Part shown: one piece after another, positions 1 through 8,064 of the stretch | Layout of the letters: the number at the start of each line of letters is the position of its first letter | Position numbering within the stretch: the stretch's first letter is position 1 | Assembly: GCA_031550405.1 (NCBI GenBank) | Contig: JAVBOP010000197.1 | Coordinates: forward strand, 1 to 10,694 | Reading direction: 5' to 3' | Source of the DNA: JAVBOP01 sp031550405 | Lineage (GTDB): Bacteria; Bacteroidota; Ignavibacteria; Kapaibacteriales; UBA2268 | DNA: 10,694 bases | Position numbers and translations under genes: made by a program | Notes under the pieces: generated by a model | Database searches by the model: none | The model's input: the letters and a program-made list of their open reading frames with translations, nothing else | What the model was told of the DNA's origin: nothing

Positions 1-3000
1 CCGGGAAGCAATAACCGGACAGCTCCAATAAGCCGTCCCGCTTGACAAGTGTGTGATTTTGCGACGTAAATATGTCAAATACGTTATATGATATTGTAGT
101 GCTTCTCGGACTTGAGAGCAGCACCTGACCATAAAGCTCCAGAAAGCGGCCATCGGCATGAAGTGCCATATCCGCTACATCCGCACCAATACTCGCTTTA
201 ATGCTGTTGCCCTGCAGGTTTTCATAGCTCAATTCCTGCCACACAGGAGGATTGCCATAGTGCAAATACATGTTGCGTAGGTCAAAAAGCGACTTGTCTA
301 TATCAATAATCATATCGATGCTGTCAGCCTTAAGTTCGGGCGATACATGCTCAATATATCCGCTCAGACTGACCATATCGCCGGGAGCAGCTTTTGTAGT
401 ATCGAACCAAATCATAATAGGATATATATGCTCAAGCACCTTTGCCGTTAGCTTGGATATGGCTGTAACCTTACAGTCATTTTCGCCTGTAAATACCATA
501 TCTACAATATAGTTGCCGACGCTATCCGCTGTAAATACAACAGGTATGGATATGCTTTGATTAGCAGGTATTGTAGTTGGTAATGCTATATCAAATATAT
601 AATTATCCATATCTGGAAGAAGATTTATTTCCGTCAATAATATGTCATGCTTTGAGGTATTAATCACCTCTATGTCCATTGTTTTACTTGCAGATAGATA
701 TAATGTGCCAAAGTCGGCATCGGTTGCCGTCAAGGCTATATTGTCAAGCTCATGCTCTATGAATAATTGTAGCTGTTTATGGCATATTATTGTAGAAATA
801 TGCAGATTGTATATGCTTTTGCCTGTATGGCTTGCGTTGCCTGGGATGAAATACAGCGTAACTTCGCTGCTGCCATTGGCTGGCACAATAACGGTATCCT
901 GCGATACCTTGTAATAGCTCGGCATGTCATAAGTATCAATAATTGCAGTATCTTGCAGCGAGCCTGTGTTCGTGAATACTATCTTTTGGGTCATGGTATC
1001 GGCGCAAATATTGGTCAAGCCGAAGTCTATTTTATTACTACTGATATTTGTAGCTGCTTTTCGGAAAGTATGCGTAACCGGTATCGTATCGAAATACGGC
1101 TCGTCTGTGCCTTCATCCTGCATCTCGAAAATTAATTTATTTTCATAAATGCCTTCGCCCGTTGGAGTGAATGCTATTATGACCTGCTCCCTGCCATTTT
1201 TCGCCACATTTTTTGGCAGCTGCAAGTCATTATATATAGCATAGTTAGGTGTATTCATCTCAAAATTCAATGCTTTAAATGTATACGCTTCAGTATTATG
1301 CACCCATATCGTATCGTAGATAATGCTACTGTCGCACATAGCTGTTTTGGAGATATGCGTTATTATTTCGCCTGCATTATCAAGATAGCTTATCTCGTTG
1401 AAAAGCAGAACCTGTTTATCCATAAACTCTATATAAACAGGCAGGTTATATGTATCAAGGCATTGGCTGGATAAGGGTATTTTCAGTTCGCCTGCATAGG
1501 TTGCCTCAACATTCGATAGAGCAGTAAAATTTATGCGCACCGTATTGTCAGGGTGCAAAGTTAACGGAAATTTAGTTATAAATGCAATGGATATTTCCGG
1601 CAATATTGGCGTAATATATGCCGTATCTATTGTAATCTTCTGCAATGACAGCGACTTAACCTCTATGCTATAGCTTTTGGCAGTACTTATAGCCTGCCTG
1701 CTATTGATATTCTCTGGAAGCACAGTAACATCATTCGATACACCGCGACCCTTAACCACGATGCGATACTTATCCTTACATGGACTGGTGGCAACCTCGA
1801 AAGTATCAATAAAATCATCCATTACCGACGGGATAAAGACCATGCTGTATGAGCCGCTACTGCCTGCTGTGATGCTGTCAGGGCAAAGAACCATATTATA
1901 CTCCTTCAGCTTAAAAGCTACCTTAGGAATAGATGCTGTTAAGTTGCCAGTATTCTTTATAGTTAAATATTTTAATTTTCCCCTGCCAACACATACATCG
2001 CCAAAATCAACGACAGTAAGCGCCGGTACAAGTACAGGGCTGGCAAAAATCACATTGATATTGATATTCGAGGGATTATGCGGTGAGGTTAATCTTAGCG
2101 TATCATCGTGATATATCTGTATGTTAGCGTTGATAGTGTCGTTTATATCTGAAAAAAAACGTATTGACAGCGTATCGCTACTTTGCGGCTCAATCTTCAC
2201 CGGATAGAGTTGTTCACTTGCAAATTTCAATATATCACATGGCGCTGTTGCCTCCCGCAGTTTGACATCCGTTATCAGAAGCGGCATCTTGCCGGCATTA
2301 TTTAAAACTATCTGTATAACCGTATCCCTGCTGCATTTCGCCATAGCCTCAATTTTATTTTTCACCGCCAGAACAGAAGAAATGCCATTGTATTTTATAA
2401 TCACGCTGCGCATTTTAATGCACTCATTGAAGAAGAATGTATACTTCAGGTATTTAGTGCCTGTATCTTGAGCTGTTACCTTGAATTGCATTATGTCGGG
2501 CTTATATTTTGATACGATAAAAGGGTTGCTCTTCCATGTTACATCTTTCAAGGATGCGTATACATCACAGGAATATTCATTCAATGTGTCTATATCTTCC
2601 GAAATCCATTCCAAATCTTTGTAATATGCTTTCATAACAGGTATATCGCCGAAATCAAGAGTATCGGCTTCAGGTCTTACATCAGTATCCGCTTTTGCAT
2701 TAATCTCGTAATATATCGTATATTCCTTCCATATAGCCTCAGTAATGTATTTTCTTTCCAAGGCGTAAAACAAATCGGCAGCAAAAAAATATTTTCCCGG
2801 CATCTCAGGTGCGCAGCGTACCGTAAAAACAATGGTATCGCCCTCATATATAGGCTCATATATGGTATCGTCCCTTTCTATTCGCCTGCCGCCTTTAGTG
2901 ATGTAACTAACATAAAGCTTGAAAAAAGGATCATCAACGATAATATGCGGATCAGGCTGGCTGGCTCCCGGAGTTGTTTTCACTATTTTTATACTGTCAT

Positions 3001-3172
3001 ATAAAATAATGGGGACGCATCTATCCCCAAAATCAACTACTTTGTCTACTGGATATTTTATACCCAAACATGTTTGGTGAGTTGATGTAACCGTATCCGG
3101 ATAGGTTTTGGCACTTAAGGAGATTATATTCCACTCAAAAAATATGAGCAAAATACATAGTAATATTCTCAT
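1..3172 (-). CDS. Large secreted multi-domain DFG/ASH-type (choice-of-anchor D) beta-repeat protein, 3' end beyond window
   Basis: The reading frame is open over the whole stretch and runs off the window edge, giving at least 1057 residues with no stop. The N-terminus is a typical Sec signal peptide (MRILLCILLIFF..., small residues SLSA near residue 21), so the product is exported. Modules opening with a DFG motif are seen near residues 47 (VVDFGDRC), 173 (TLDFGDIP), 389 (VVDFGDVCVG followed by IKNTGN), 716 (KIDFGLTNIC followed by FTNTGS) and 820 (DADFGTLY followed by VINTSK). DFG followed some 15-20 residues later by N-T-G is the hallmark of ASH/HYDIN-like immunoglobulin folds, frequent in T9SS cargo of Bacteroidota. 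The last visible part (NHTLVKRDGLLELSGYC) resembles the stretch just before a sorting domain, so the C-terminus probably lies shortly outside; that is inference. An in-frame ATG four codons upstream (3184) is less likely because AAGGTG sits just before 3172. Ligand or substrate is unknown; a structural or adhesive surface role is a guess. Confidence 0.85.
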   Translation of the reverse strand, partial: MRILLCILLIFFEWNIISLSAKTYPDTVTSTHQTCLGIKYPVDKVVDFGDRCVPIILYDSIKIVKTTPGASQPDPHIIVDDPFFKLYVSYITKGGRRIERDDTIYEPIYEGDTIVFTVRCAPEMPGKYFFAADLFYALERKYITEAIWKEYTIYYEINAKADTDVRPEADTLDFGDIPVMKAYYKDLEWISEDIDTLNEYSCDVYASLKDVTWKSNPFIVSKYKPDIMQFKVTAQDTGTKYLKYTFFFNECIKMRSVIIKYNGISSVLAVKNKIEAMAKCSRDTVIQIVLNNAGKMPLLITDVKLREATAPCDILKFASEQLYPVKIEPQSSDTLSIRFFSDINDTINANIQIYHDDTLRLTSPHNPSNININVIFASPVLVPALTVVDFGDVCVGRGKLKYLTIKNTGNLTASIPKVAFKLKEYNMVLCPDSITAGSSGSYSMVFIPSVMDDFIDTFEVATSPCKDKYRIVVKGRGVSNDVTVLPENINSRQAISTAKSYSIEVKSLSLQKITIDTAYITPILPEISIAFITKFPLTLHPDNTVRINFTALSNVEATYAGELKIPLSSQCLDTYNLPVYIEFMDKQVLLFNEISYLDNAGEIITHISKTAMCDSSIIYDTIWVHNTEAYTFKALNFEMNTPNYAIYNDLQLPKNVAKNGREQVIIAFTPTGEGIYENKLIFEMQDEGTDEPYFDTIPVTHTFRKAATNISSNKIDFGLTNICADTMTQKIVFTNTGSLQDTAIIDTYDMPSYYKVSQDTVIVPANGSSEVTLYFIPGNASHTGKSIYNLHISTIICHKQLQLFIEHELDNIALTATDADFGTLYLSASKTMDIEVINTSKHDILLTEINLLPDMDNYIFDIALPTTIPANQSISIPVVFTADSVGNYIVDMVFTGENDCKVTAISKLTAKVLEHIYPIMIWFDTTKAAPGDMVSLSGYIEHVSPELKADSIDMIIDIDKSLFDLRNMYLHYGNPPVWQELSYENLQGNSIKASIGADVADMALHADGRFLELYGQVLLSSPRSTTISYNVFDIFTSQNHTLVKRDGLLELSGYCFP

Positions 3173-3181
3173 ATTCACCTT
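3173..3181 (-). promoter_or_regulatory. Ribosome-binding site deciding the start of the large secreted protein
   Basis: On the minus strand AAGGTG (3176-3181) lies three bases before the ATG at 3172. It sits inside the region a longer start at 3184 would translate, so the 3172 start is preferred. The same arrangement, with an upstream ATG whose next codons form the ribosome-binding site, recurs at fhs. Confidence 0.5.
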
Positions 3182-3264
3182 CATACTAATCACTACAATA
3201 AAAATAATAACGTATTACATGCAATATTATTTTCGATTCTAAAGCTGCAGCTGTTGAATTGCTT

Positions 3265-3282
3265 AAAGCATAAATATGCTTT
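3265..3282. repeat. Perfect 8-bp inverted repeat in divergent intergenic region (candidate operator)
   Basis: AAAGCATA, two bases AA, then TATGCTTT form a perfect inverted repeat in the 245-bp region between the divergent secreted-protein and peptidase genes. It lies about 35 bp upstream of the -33 box of the peptidase promoter. A 10-bp palindrome AGCTGCAGCT (3243-3252) lies just before it and a partial copy, GCATAT, follows at 3288. An operator for a dimeric regulator is possible. The very short loop and AT-rich setting mean chance is also possible. The rest of the intergenic region shows no gene. Confidence 0.3.
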
Positions 3283-3316
3283 TGTCAGCATATTTGCCCT
3301 TTCTTTCAAAAAAAAG

Positions 3317-3347
3317 TTTGCCATAATGCTATTTTTTCATAACTTTG
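3317..3347 (+). promoter_or_regulatory. Bacteroidota-type promoter (TTTG / TAnnTTTG)
   Basis: TTTG at 3317-3320 is followed after 19 bases by TAACTTTG at 3340-3347. This matches the primary sigma-factor consensus known for Bacteroidetes (TTTG-N19-21-TAnnTTTG) at every fixed base and with an allowed spacing. Transcription would begin near 3353, leaving a 5' leader of about 65 bases before the peptidase ATG at 3418. Confidence 0.6.
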
Positions 3348-3417
3348 TATTTGATACTCTAACAAACTATCATTCCGACAAAAATTTATCCACTTATAAT
3401 ATTATAATTATCAAACT

Positions 3418-4380
3418 ATGGCTTCTATTCAATTACAGCATTCATCATTTTCCGCAATCAAAGACTACATGTGTGCAACAGATGATGAAACTATTTTAAT
3501 TATTGCTGATGAAAACACCCGAGAAGTAGGCATGGCACTGCACGAAGCAGGTAGACAGCTCTGCGAAGAATCCTTTTATCTTGAGATGAAACAAAGAGAT
3601 GTCAATGGTCAGGAGCCGCCTCAACAAATTTCTGACCTGATGCTGAAAGTGGATCTTGTGATATGCGCCACAACCAGATCCCTAACCCACACTCAGGCAA
3701 GGCGGGCGGCAACAAAAGAAGGCGTTCGCGTAGGTACAATGCCGGGAATTACGCCCGAAATCATGACTCGTTGCTTTGCCGCCGATTCAAAAGAAATTAT
3801 TCAGACCAACGAACGCCTGCAAAAAATACTTAAACATGCAAGCGAAGTCAGGCTTACCTCTGCATTGGGTACTGATGCCACTTTTAGCGCGCGAGGCAGA
3901 AAAATAATTTCAAGCACTGGCGTCCTTCAAAACATAGGCGATTGGGGCAATATCCCATCAGGCGAGGTCTATTTTGCTCCTGTCGAAACCACAAGCTATG
4001 GCAAAATCGTTTGCGACGGCTCTATTGCCGGCATAGGCATGGTGGACGAACCTGTTACAATAACTATTGCAGATGGATTTGCTGCATCAATCGAAGGCGG
4101 AAAACATGCTGCCGAACTCAAAAGCATGCTCGACGGCGTTGGCAATAAATGGGCAAAGGCTGTGGCCGAATTTGGCGTAGGTACTAATCCCAAAGCACAA
4201 ATATGCGGACTGATTCTCGAAGATGAAAAAGTGCTCGGCACAGTGCATATTGCTTTCGGCAATAATCTGTCAATGGGCGGCAATATCAGCGTGCCCATAC
4301 ACATTGACTGCATTATCAAATCGCCCAGCATATATTGCGATGGCAAAAAAATAATGGATAATGGCAAGCTGTTGGTATAA
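3418..4380 (+). CDS. M29-like metallo-aminopeptidase (aminopeptidase T / COG2309-type)
   Basis: A 320-residue cytoplasmic protein with no signal peptide. The C-terminal half carries the metal-site pattern of the M29 thermophilic aminopeptidase family: E183 in SGEVYFAP, E251 in AEFGVGTNP, H277 in GTVHIAFGNN, and the pair H295/D297 in HIDCII, in the expected order. In characterised M29 enzymes these residues bind two divalent metals and release N-terminal amino acids. The length is shorter than the roughly 400 residues of the classic AmpS/AmpT enzymes. The position seven residues after the first His, Tyr in those enzymes, is Leu284 here, so activity or substrate may differ; members of the wider family include non-peptidase enzymes such as NicX-like dioxygenases. 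The ATG follows a clear promoter, but no Shine-Dalgarno is visible. It is the first gene of a possible two-gene + strand unit with the transporter 84 bases downstream. Confidence 0.8.
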   Translation: MASIQLQHSSFSAIKDYMCATDDETILIIADENTREVGMALHEAGRQLCEESFYLEMKQRDVNGQEPPQQISDLMLKVDLVICATTRSLTHTQARRAATKEGVRVGTMPGITPEIMTRCFAADSKEIIQTNERLQKILKHASEVRLTSALGTDATFSARGRKIISSTGVLQNIGDWGNIPSGEVYFAPVETTSYGKIVCDGSIAGIGMVDEPVTITIADGFAASIEGGKHAAELKSMLDGVGNKWAKAVAEFGVGTNPKAQICGLILEDEKVLGTVHIAFGNNLSMGGNISVPIHIDCIIKSPSIYCDGKKIMDNGKLLV

Positions 4381-4413
4381 GAGCCGGCGTGAAAACCCGA
4401 AAAGCATATATAC

Positions 4414-4446
4414 AATACAGTTCTGTATTAATTATTAATTTTTTTT
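4414..4446 (+). terminator. Weak hairpin plus T-run between peptidase and transporter genes
   Basis: AATACAG, TT, CTGTATT (4414-4429) is a perfect 7-bp inverted repeat, followed after nine AT-rich bases by a run of eight T (4439-4446). The stem is AT-rich and the T-run is not immediately adjacent, so it may be a weak or attenuating terminator, or simply AT-rich sequence. Confidence 0.3.
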
Positions 4447-4464
4447 CATAAAACTGCCTGCATC

Positions 4465-5238
4465 GTGATAATACAATATATAGTTATAGGCTTGGGTGCT
4501 GGATTATTGGCAGGTATGTTCGGTATCGGCGGCGGTATCGTAATTGTGCCTGTATTAATACTGTTCTTTGGCTGGACAGCGCAGGAAGCAAGCGGTACAT
4601 CTCTTGCTGCGCTCATGCTTCCCGCTGGATTGATGGCAATTCTGCAATATAGAAAAGCGGGCATGCTCAATATAAAGGCATCGGCACTTATTGCCCTCGG
4701 TATTTTTTGCGGCAGCTTTTTCGGAGCGAATATTGCGCTATCATTGGATAACGCTCTGCTTAAGCAGGTATATGGCGTATTTTTGGTTTGGGTTGGCTGG
4801 AAGTTTGCCCAACCAATGCAATTCATCCGAGGCAAGGAAAAACAGAAAACAGAACCCTACAGAACGGATATTGGACTGTACATATATCCAGTAACAGGTG
4901 TGGCAGCAGGCATTTGCGCAGGCATGTTTGGCATTGGCGGCGGAGTAATCATTACAACGATATTGATAGGATTGCTCAAAATGGAGCCTAAAAAGGCTGT
5001 GGCAATGTCGCTAACAGCACTGCTATTGCCTTCTGGCTTTCCCGGCGTCTACATGTACTATCAAAACAACTATATCAACATTGCCGCTGCAATATTGATA
5101 GCAATAGGCATCGAATTGGGCAGCGCCATAAGCGCCCGCATAGCTATCAACACCAGCGCCGATATTTTCAAAAAACTTTACGGTATATTTGTATTCCTAA
5201 TCGGAATATACTTCATCCTTGCCCCATGGACAATATGA
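4465..5238 (+). CDS. TSUP-family (TauE/SafE) membrane anion exporter
   Basis: A 257-residue, very hydrophobic inner-membrane protein built from two homologous halves, as in the TauE/SafE (TSUP) family. Each half begins with a glycine-rich helix containing GMFGIGGG (residues 17-24 and 153-160), followed by a helix with SLTAL/SLAAL-LLPxG-type sequence (residues 46-57 and 182-193) and two further hydrophobic helices. About eight membrane segments fit the length and pattern. A short hydrophilic linker (residues 117-136, rich in K, E, Q) joins the halves. Family members move sulfite, sulfoacetate or related organosulfur anions; the substrate here cannot be told from sequence. The start is a GTG at 4465 with no evident Shine-Dalgarno, and no upstream in-frame ATG is available, so the start is tentative. 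It may be co-transcribed with the peptidase, but the weak hairpin between them argues for caution. Confidence 0.85.
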   Translation: MIIQYIVIGLGAGLLAGMFGIGGGIVIVPVLILFFGWTAQEASGTSLAALMLPAGLMAILQYRKAGMLNIKASALIALGIFCGSFFGANIALSLDNALLKQVYGVFLVWVGWKFAQPMQFIRGKEKQKTEPYRTDIGLYIYPVTGVAAGICAGMFGIGGGVIITTILIGLLKMEPKKAVAMSLTALLLPSGFPGVYMYYQNNYINIAAAILIAIGIELGSAISARIAINTSADIFKKLYGIFVFLIGIYFILAPWTI

Positions 5239-5333
5239 TTTTTAGCAAATGGCATCAGCCAATTCCCACCGCATCGCAAAATCTATAATCGCAATTAAAT
5301 CGCCACACACGGACTGGTGTATTTATAGTTTCC

Positions 5334-5360
5334 AAAAAGCAGGCTTTTGACCTGCCTTTT
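5334..5360 (-). terminator. Rho-independent terminator of the SDR/fhs unit, in convergent gap
   Basis: Read on the minus strand, AAAAGGCAGG (from 5360) pairs with CCTGCTTTTT (to 5334) across a seven-base loop TCAAAAG, a 10-bp stem including one G-U pair. The U-rich right arm provides the T-run. The stem overlaps the last bases of the SDR stop codon. On the + strand the same sequence has an A-C mismatch and a shorter T-run, so it should work mainly for the minus unit and only weakly for the transporter gene ending at 5238. Positions 5239-5333 show nothing else recognisable. Confidence 0.6.
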
Positions 5361-6156
5361 ATTCTGCAAAATTAAGAATATTTTCACCACCATCAACAGC
5401 AAGCGTCTGCCCGTTGATGAAGTAATAATTAGGATTTGAGAGCATCAACATAGCATTGGCAACGAGCTCCGGTGTCGTATTTTGTTTGTACGGATTATAA
5501 TCGCGCGTACGCTGCAACATGGACTCAAAACCCGGAATTTTTCTTGCCGCCGGAGTATCTGTTACTCCCGCGAGTATTGCATTTGTTGATACCTTATATG
5601 GACCGAGTTCAACAGCAAGCTGGCGAACGTAAGACTCCAGAGCCGCTTTTGCTGCGGATACAGCTCCATAGCTAATTGTTGCTCGGGTCGAGCCGATACT
5701 TGTCATAGCGAATATTTTAGAATTTTCGGCAAACAAATTAGCCCTGAAAATATCTTGCGACCAGTACACAAGCGAATTTGCCATTACATCCATTGTCATT
5801 TCAACTTGCTTCTTGGTCATCATTTCAGCTTTATCCTGCGATATAAACGGCTTCAATGCTCCAAATGCCATAGAATGCATAAACATACGCATTTTATTTG
5901 AAGATTCATTATCTGAAATATATTTAATAATTTCTGCTCGCTTTTCGTCATCTGCCGCATTGGCATTAAAAAAGGTCGCTCTTATACCATTGTTTTCAAG
6001 CTCCTTACGAAAATCATCTACTTTTTGCTTTGCCGCTCCCATATCAAGATGAACACCATAAATATCGTATCCTTTTTTAGCAAATGCAGCCGCTGTCGCT
6101 TTCCCAAAACCGCTCGAAACGCCCAATATCAATACATATTCATTTTTTTTATCCAT
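5359..6156 (-). CDS. Enoyl-ACP reductase-like short-chain dehydrogenase (FabI/FabL type)
   Basis: A 265-residue NAD(P)-dependent Rossmann-fold oxidoreductase. The nucleotide-binding loop is G12-V-S-S-G16-F-G18, directly after the first strand VLIL. The substrate-side HSMAFG (94-99) parallels the HSIAF segment of FabI enoyl reductases. Catalytic residues are Y163 and K170, spaced Tyr-x6-Lys, which is the enoyl-ACP reductase signature rather than the Tyr-x3-Lys of ordinary SDRs, with S153/S156 nearby. The C-terminal GQTLAVDGG (249-257) is also typical. The expected reaction is reduction of trans-2-enoyl-ACP in fatty-acid elongation, but a related enoyl-thioester reductase remains possible. The ATG at 6156 is chosen over one at 6231 because GGGGAA precedes it, a promoter-like sequence lies just upstream, and the longer form only adds 25 hydrophobic, family-foreign residues. 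It lies 156 bases downstream of fhs. Confidence 0.75.
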   Translation of the reverse strand: MDKKNEYVLILGVSSGFGKATAAAFAKKGYDIYGVHLDMGAAKQKVDDFRKELENNGIRATFFNANAADDEKRAEIIKYISDNESSNKMRMFMHSMAFGALKPFISQDKAEMMTKKQVEMTMDVMANSLVYWSQDIFRANLFAENSKIFAMTSIGSTRATISYGAVSAAKAALESYVRQLAVELGPYKVSTNAILAGVTDTPAARKIPGFESMLQRTRDYNPYKQNTTPELVANAMLMLSNPNYYFINGQTLAVDGGENILNFAE

Positions 6157-6188
6157 TTTATTTCCCCAAAAATTACAAAAATAAAACA

Positions 6189-6219
6189 CAAATATAATAA
6201 ATTTTAACCAAGCAGCATA
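6189..6219 (-). promoter_or_regulatory. Candidate Bacteroidota-type promoter for the SDR gene
   Basis: On the minus strand TATATTTG (6196 to 6189) matches TAnnTTTG exactly, and TATG (6219 to 6216), one base off TTTG, lies 19 bases upstream. Transcription would begin near 6182, about 26 bases before the ATG at 6156, supporting that start and separate expression from fhs. Confidence 0.4.
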
Positions 6220-6312
6220 TACTGGAAACACAAGAACAGCATTTCTAAACAGTTTTGAGTTGTTTTTGTTTCGTATGGTTGTGCGTTATGCCCGTAGCTA
6301 TCCGTAGCTGCA

Positions 6313-7983
6313 CTATGATAAGCCGCAGATGTTGCCGTCGTCGTCGATGGTGATATGCTCGGCAGAAGGCACTTCGGGCAAGCCAGGCATACGCATCATC
6401 TCGCCCGTAATAGGCACTATAAAGCCCGCTCCGGCAGCAATTTCTATCTCCCGCACTGTCAGCACAAAGCCTGAAGGGCGACCCAGCAGCGAAGGATTGT
6501 CCGACAACGATTTCTGGGTCTTGGCAATGCACACGGCGAGCTTGTCCAGCCCAAGACCGTATATTTTCTTCAAATCATTCACCGCCTTCGGGGTATATTC
6601 AACGTCAGAGGCACCATATATTTTTTGTGCAATAGCTGCTATTTTCCTTTCAGGCGACCAGTTCCAATCATACACTGGCTTGTATGGGCTGTCGTATTTG
6701 TCAATAGCCTGAAGCACTTTGTCGGCAAGCTCTAAAGCGCCATTGCCGCCTTTTGCCCACACCTCGGCAGTGCAAGCCTCAACACCCAGTCGCTTGCAAT
6801 AATCAATGATGTAATTTATCTCGTCATCCATATCCGTTGCGAACCTGTTGATAGCCACCACAGGGCGGATATTGAGGTATGTGGCATTTTCCACGTGCTT
6901 TTCGAGATTGGCGATACCTTTTTTAATTGCCGACAGGTTAGGCTCATTTATCTCCCTCACCGCTACACCGCCGTGATAACGCAATGCTCTGGCAGTAGTT
7001 ACTATCACTGCGGCATTAGGAATAAGACCCGACGCCTGACACTTGATATCCAGAAACTTCTCTGCACCCAAATCAAAGCCGAAGCCAGCCTCCGTAACCA
7101 CATAATCTGACATGGACATAGCCATTTTTGTCGCAAGCAGCGAATTAGTGCCTTGTGCTATATTGGCAAAAGGACCGCCGTGTATTATCGCCGGAGTGCC
7201 TTCAATAGTTTGCACGAGATTAGGCTTTATCGCATCTTTCAAAAGAGCCGCCATAGCGCCATGGGCATTCAAATCTCTTGCATATACAGGCTTATGCTCA
7301 CAGGTAAATCCTACGAAAATATTGCCAAGCCTTTGCTTCAAATCAGAGATGCTTGTTGACAGGCATATTATTGCCATGACTTCTGATGCCGCCGTGATAT
7401 CGAAACCGGTTTCGCGTGGAATCCCGTCCGAAGTGCCGCCAAGCCCTGTAATTACGTTGCGCAGCGATCTATCGTTCATGTCCATCACCCGCTTCCACAC
7501 CACAGTGCGCGGATCGATGCACAATGAGTTTTTTTTATTTTGAATATTGTTATCTATCATTGTAGACAGGAGGTTATTGGCTTTTTCGATAGCAGCAAAA
7601 TCGCCTGTGAAATGCAGATTAATGTCCTCCATCGGCAATACCTGTGCATATCCGCCGCCTGCCGCCCCGCCTTTAACGCCAAACACAGGTCCCAGCGATG
7701 GCTCGCGCAAAACGACGGTAGCCTTTCGATTGCGTTTGTTCAAGCCTTGAGCCAAGCCTATTGATACAGTGGTCTTACCTTCGCCGGCAGGTGTGGGAGA
7801 TGTGGCAGAAACCAGTACTAATTTTGCTTTCTTTACCTTTTCCTCATCGATAAGCTGCAGAGGTAATTTAGCTTTATACTTGCCATAGTGTTCGATGTCT
7901 TCAGGAGACAAGCCCATTGTGGCGGCAATATCGTTGATATTTTTGATTTTTGCCTCGCGTGCAATTTCAATATCTGTCTTCAT
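6313..7983 (-). CDS. fhs: Formate-tetrahydrofolate ligase (formyl-THF synthetase)
   Basis: This 556-residue protein is full length for the family. It catalyses ATP-dependent joining of formate and tetrahydrofolate to 10-formyl-THF in the cytoplasm, feeding purine synthesis and formyl-Met-tRNA formation, or formate assimilation. Diagnostic sequence includes the P-loop TPAGEGKTT (64-72), REPSLGPVFGVKGGAAGGGY (93-112), the HFTGDF segment (124-129), TEAGFGFDLGAEKF (297-310) and the C-terminal PITGEMMRMPGLP (524-536). No frameshift or missing catalytic segment is seen. The start at 7983 (MKTDIEIA...) matches the usual N-terminus of the family and has GAGGGT four bases upstream; an in-frame ATG at 7995 would only add MRVK. 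It is the second gene of a minus-strand group, 81 bases after the phosphatidyltransferase gene. No folD or other folate gene is adjacent. Confidence 0.97.
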   Translation of the reverse strand: MKTDIEIAREAKIKNINDIAATMGLSPEDIEHYGKYKAKLPLQLIDEEKVKKAKLVLVSATSPTPAGEGKTTVSIGLAQGLNKRNRKATVVLREPSLGPVFGVKGGAAGGGYAQVLPMEDINLHFTGDFAAIEKANNLLSTMIDNNIQNKKNSLCIDPRTVVWKRVMDMNDRSLRNVITGLGGTSDGIPRETGFDITAASEVMAIICLSTSISDLKQRLGNIFVGFTCEHKPVYARDLNAHGAMAALLKDAIKPNLVQTIEGTPAIIHGGPFANIAQGTNSLLATKMAMSMSDYVVTEAGFGFDLGAEKFLDIKCQASGLIPNAAVIVTTARALRYHGGVAVREINEPNLSAIKKGIANLEKHVENATYLNIRPVVAINRFATDMDDEINYIIDYCKRLGVEACTAEVWAKGGNGALELADKVLQAIDKYDSPYKPVYDWNWSPERKIAAIAQKIYGASDVEYTPKAVNDLKKIYGLGLDKLAVCIAKTQKSLSDNPSLLGRPSGFVLTVREIEIAAGAGFIVPITGEMMRMPGLPEVPSAEHITIDDDGNICGLS

Positions 7984-7993
7984 TTTTACCCTC
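7984..7993 (-). promoter_or_regulatory. Ribosome-binding site deciding the fhs start
   Basis: GAGGGT (7993 to 7988 on the minus strand) lies four bases before the ATG at 7983. It would be inside the coding sequence if the ATG at 7995 were used. Confidence 0.5.
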
Positions 7994-8064
7994 ATATATT
8001 GTGTTTTGAGATATGATACCTGTTCTTGACGAAATACCGAGCACTTTGGTGTTGCAACGTAATT

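Noticed and set aside
1677..2111. 144-codon + strand open frame, and other + strand frames within 1-3172
   Set aside because: They lie opposite the continuous minus-strand frame, whose protein has a signal peptide and domain motifs; these are antisense shadows.
3254..3499. 81-codon + strand open frame over the peptidase promoter and gene start
   Set aside because: It overlaps the promoter and the well-supported peptidase frame, has no ribosome-binding site and shows no recognisable protein features.
6157..6231. N-terminal extension of the SDR by 25 residues (MFPVYAAW...)
   Set aside because: It could mimic a signal or membrane segment, but a promoter-like sequence overlaps it, and the family starts directly before the first Rossmann strand.
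6292..6309. Two copies of CCGTAGCT ten bases apart between fhs and the SDR gene
   Set aside because: Only two 8-base copies, with no T-run or clear hairpin; too short to separate from chance.
6245..6532. 95-codon minus-strand open frame overlapping the 3' end of fhs
   Set aside because: It overlaps the conserved fhs C-terminus in another frame; a compositional shadow.
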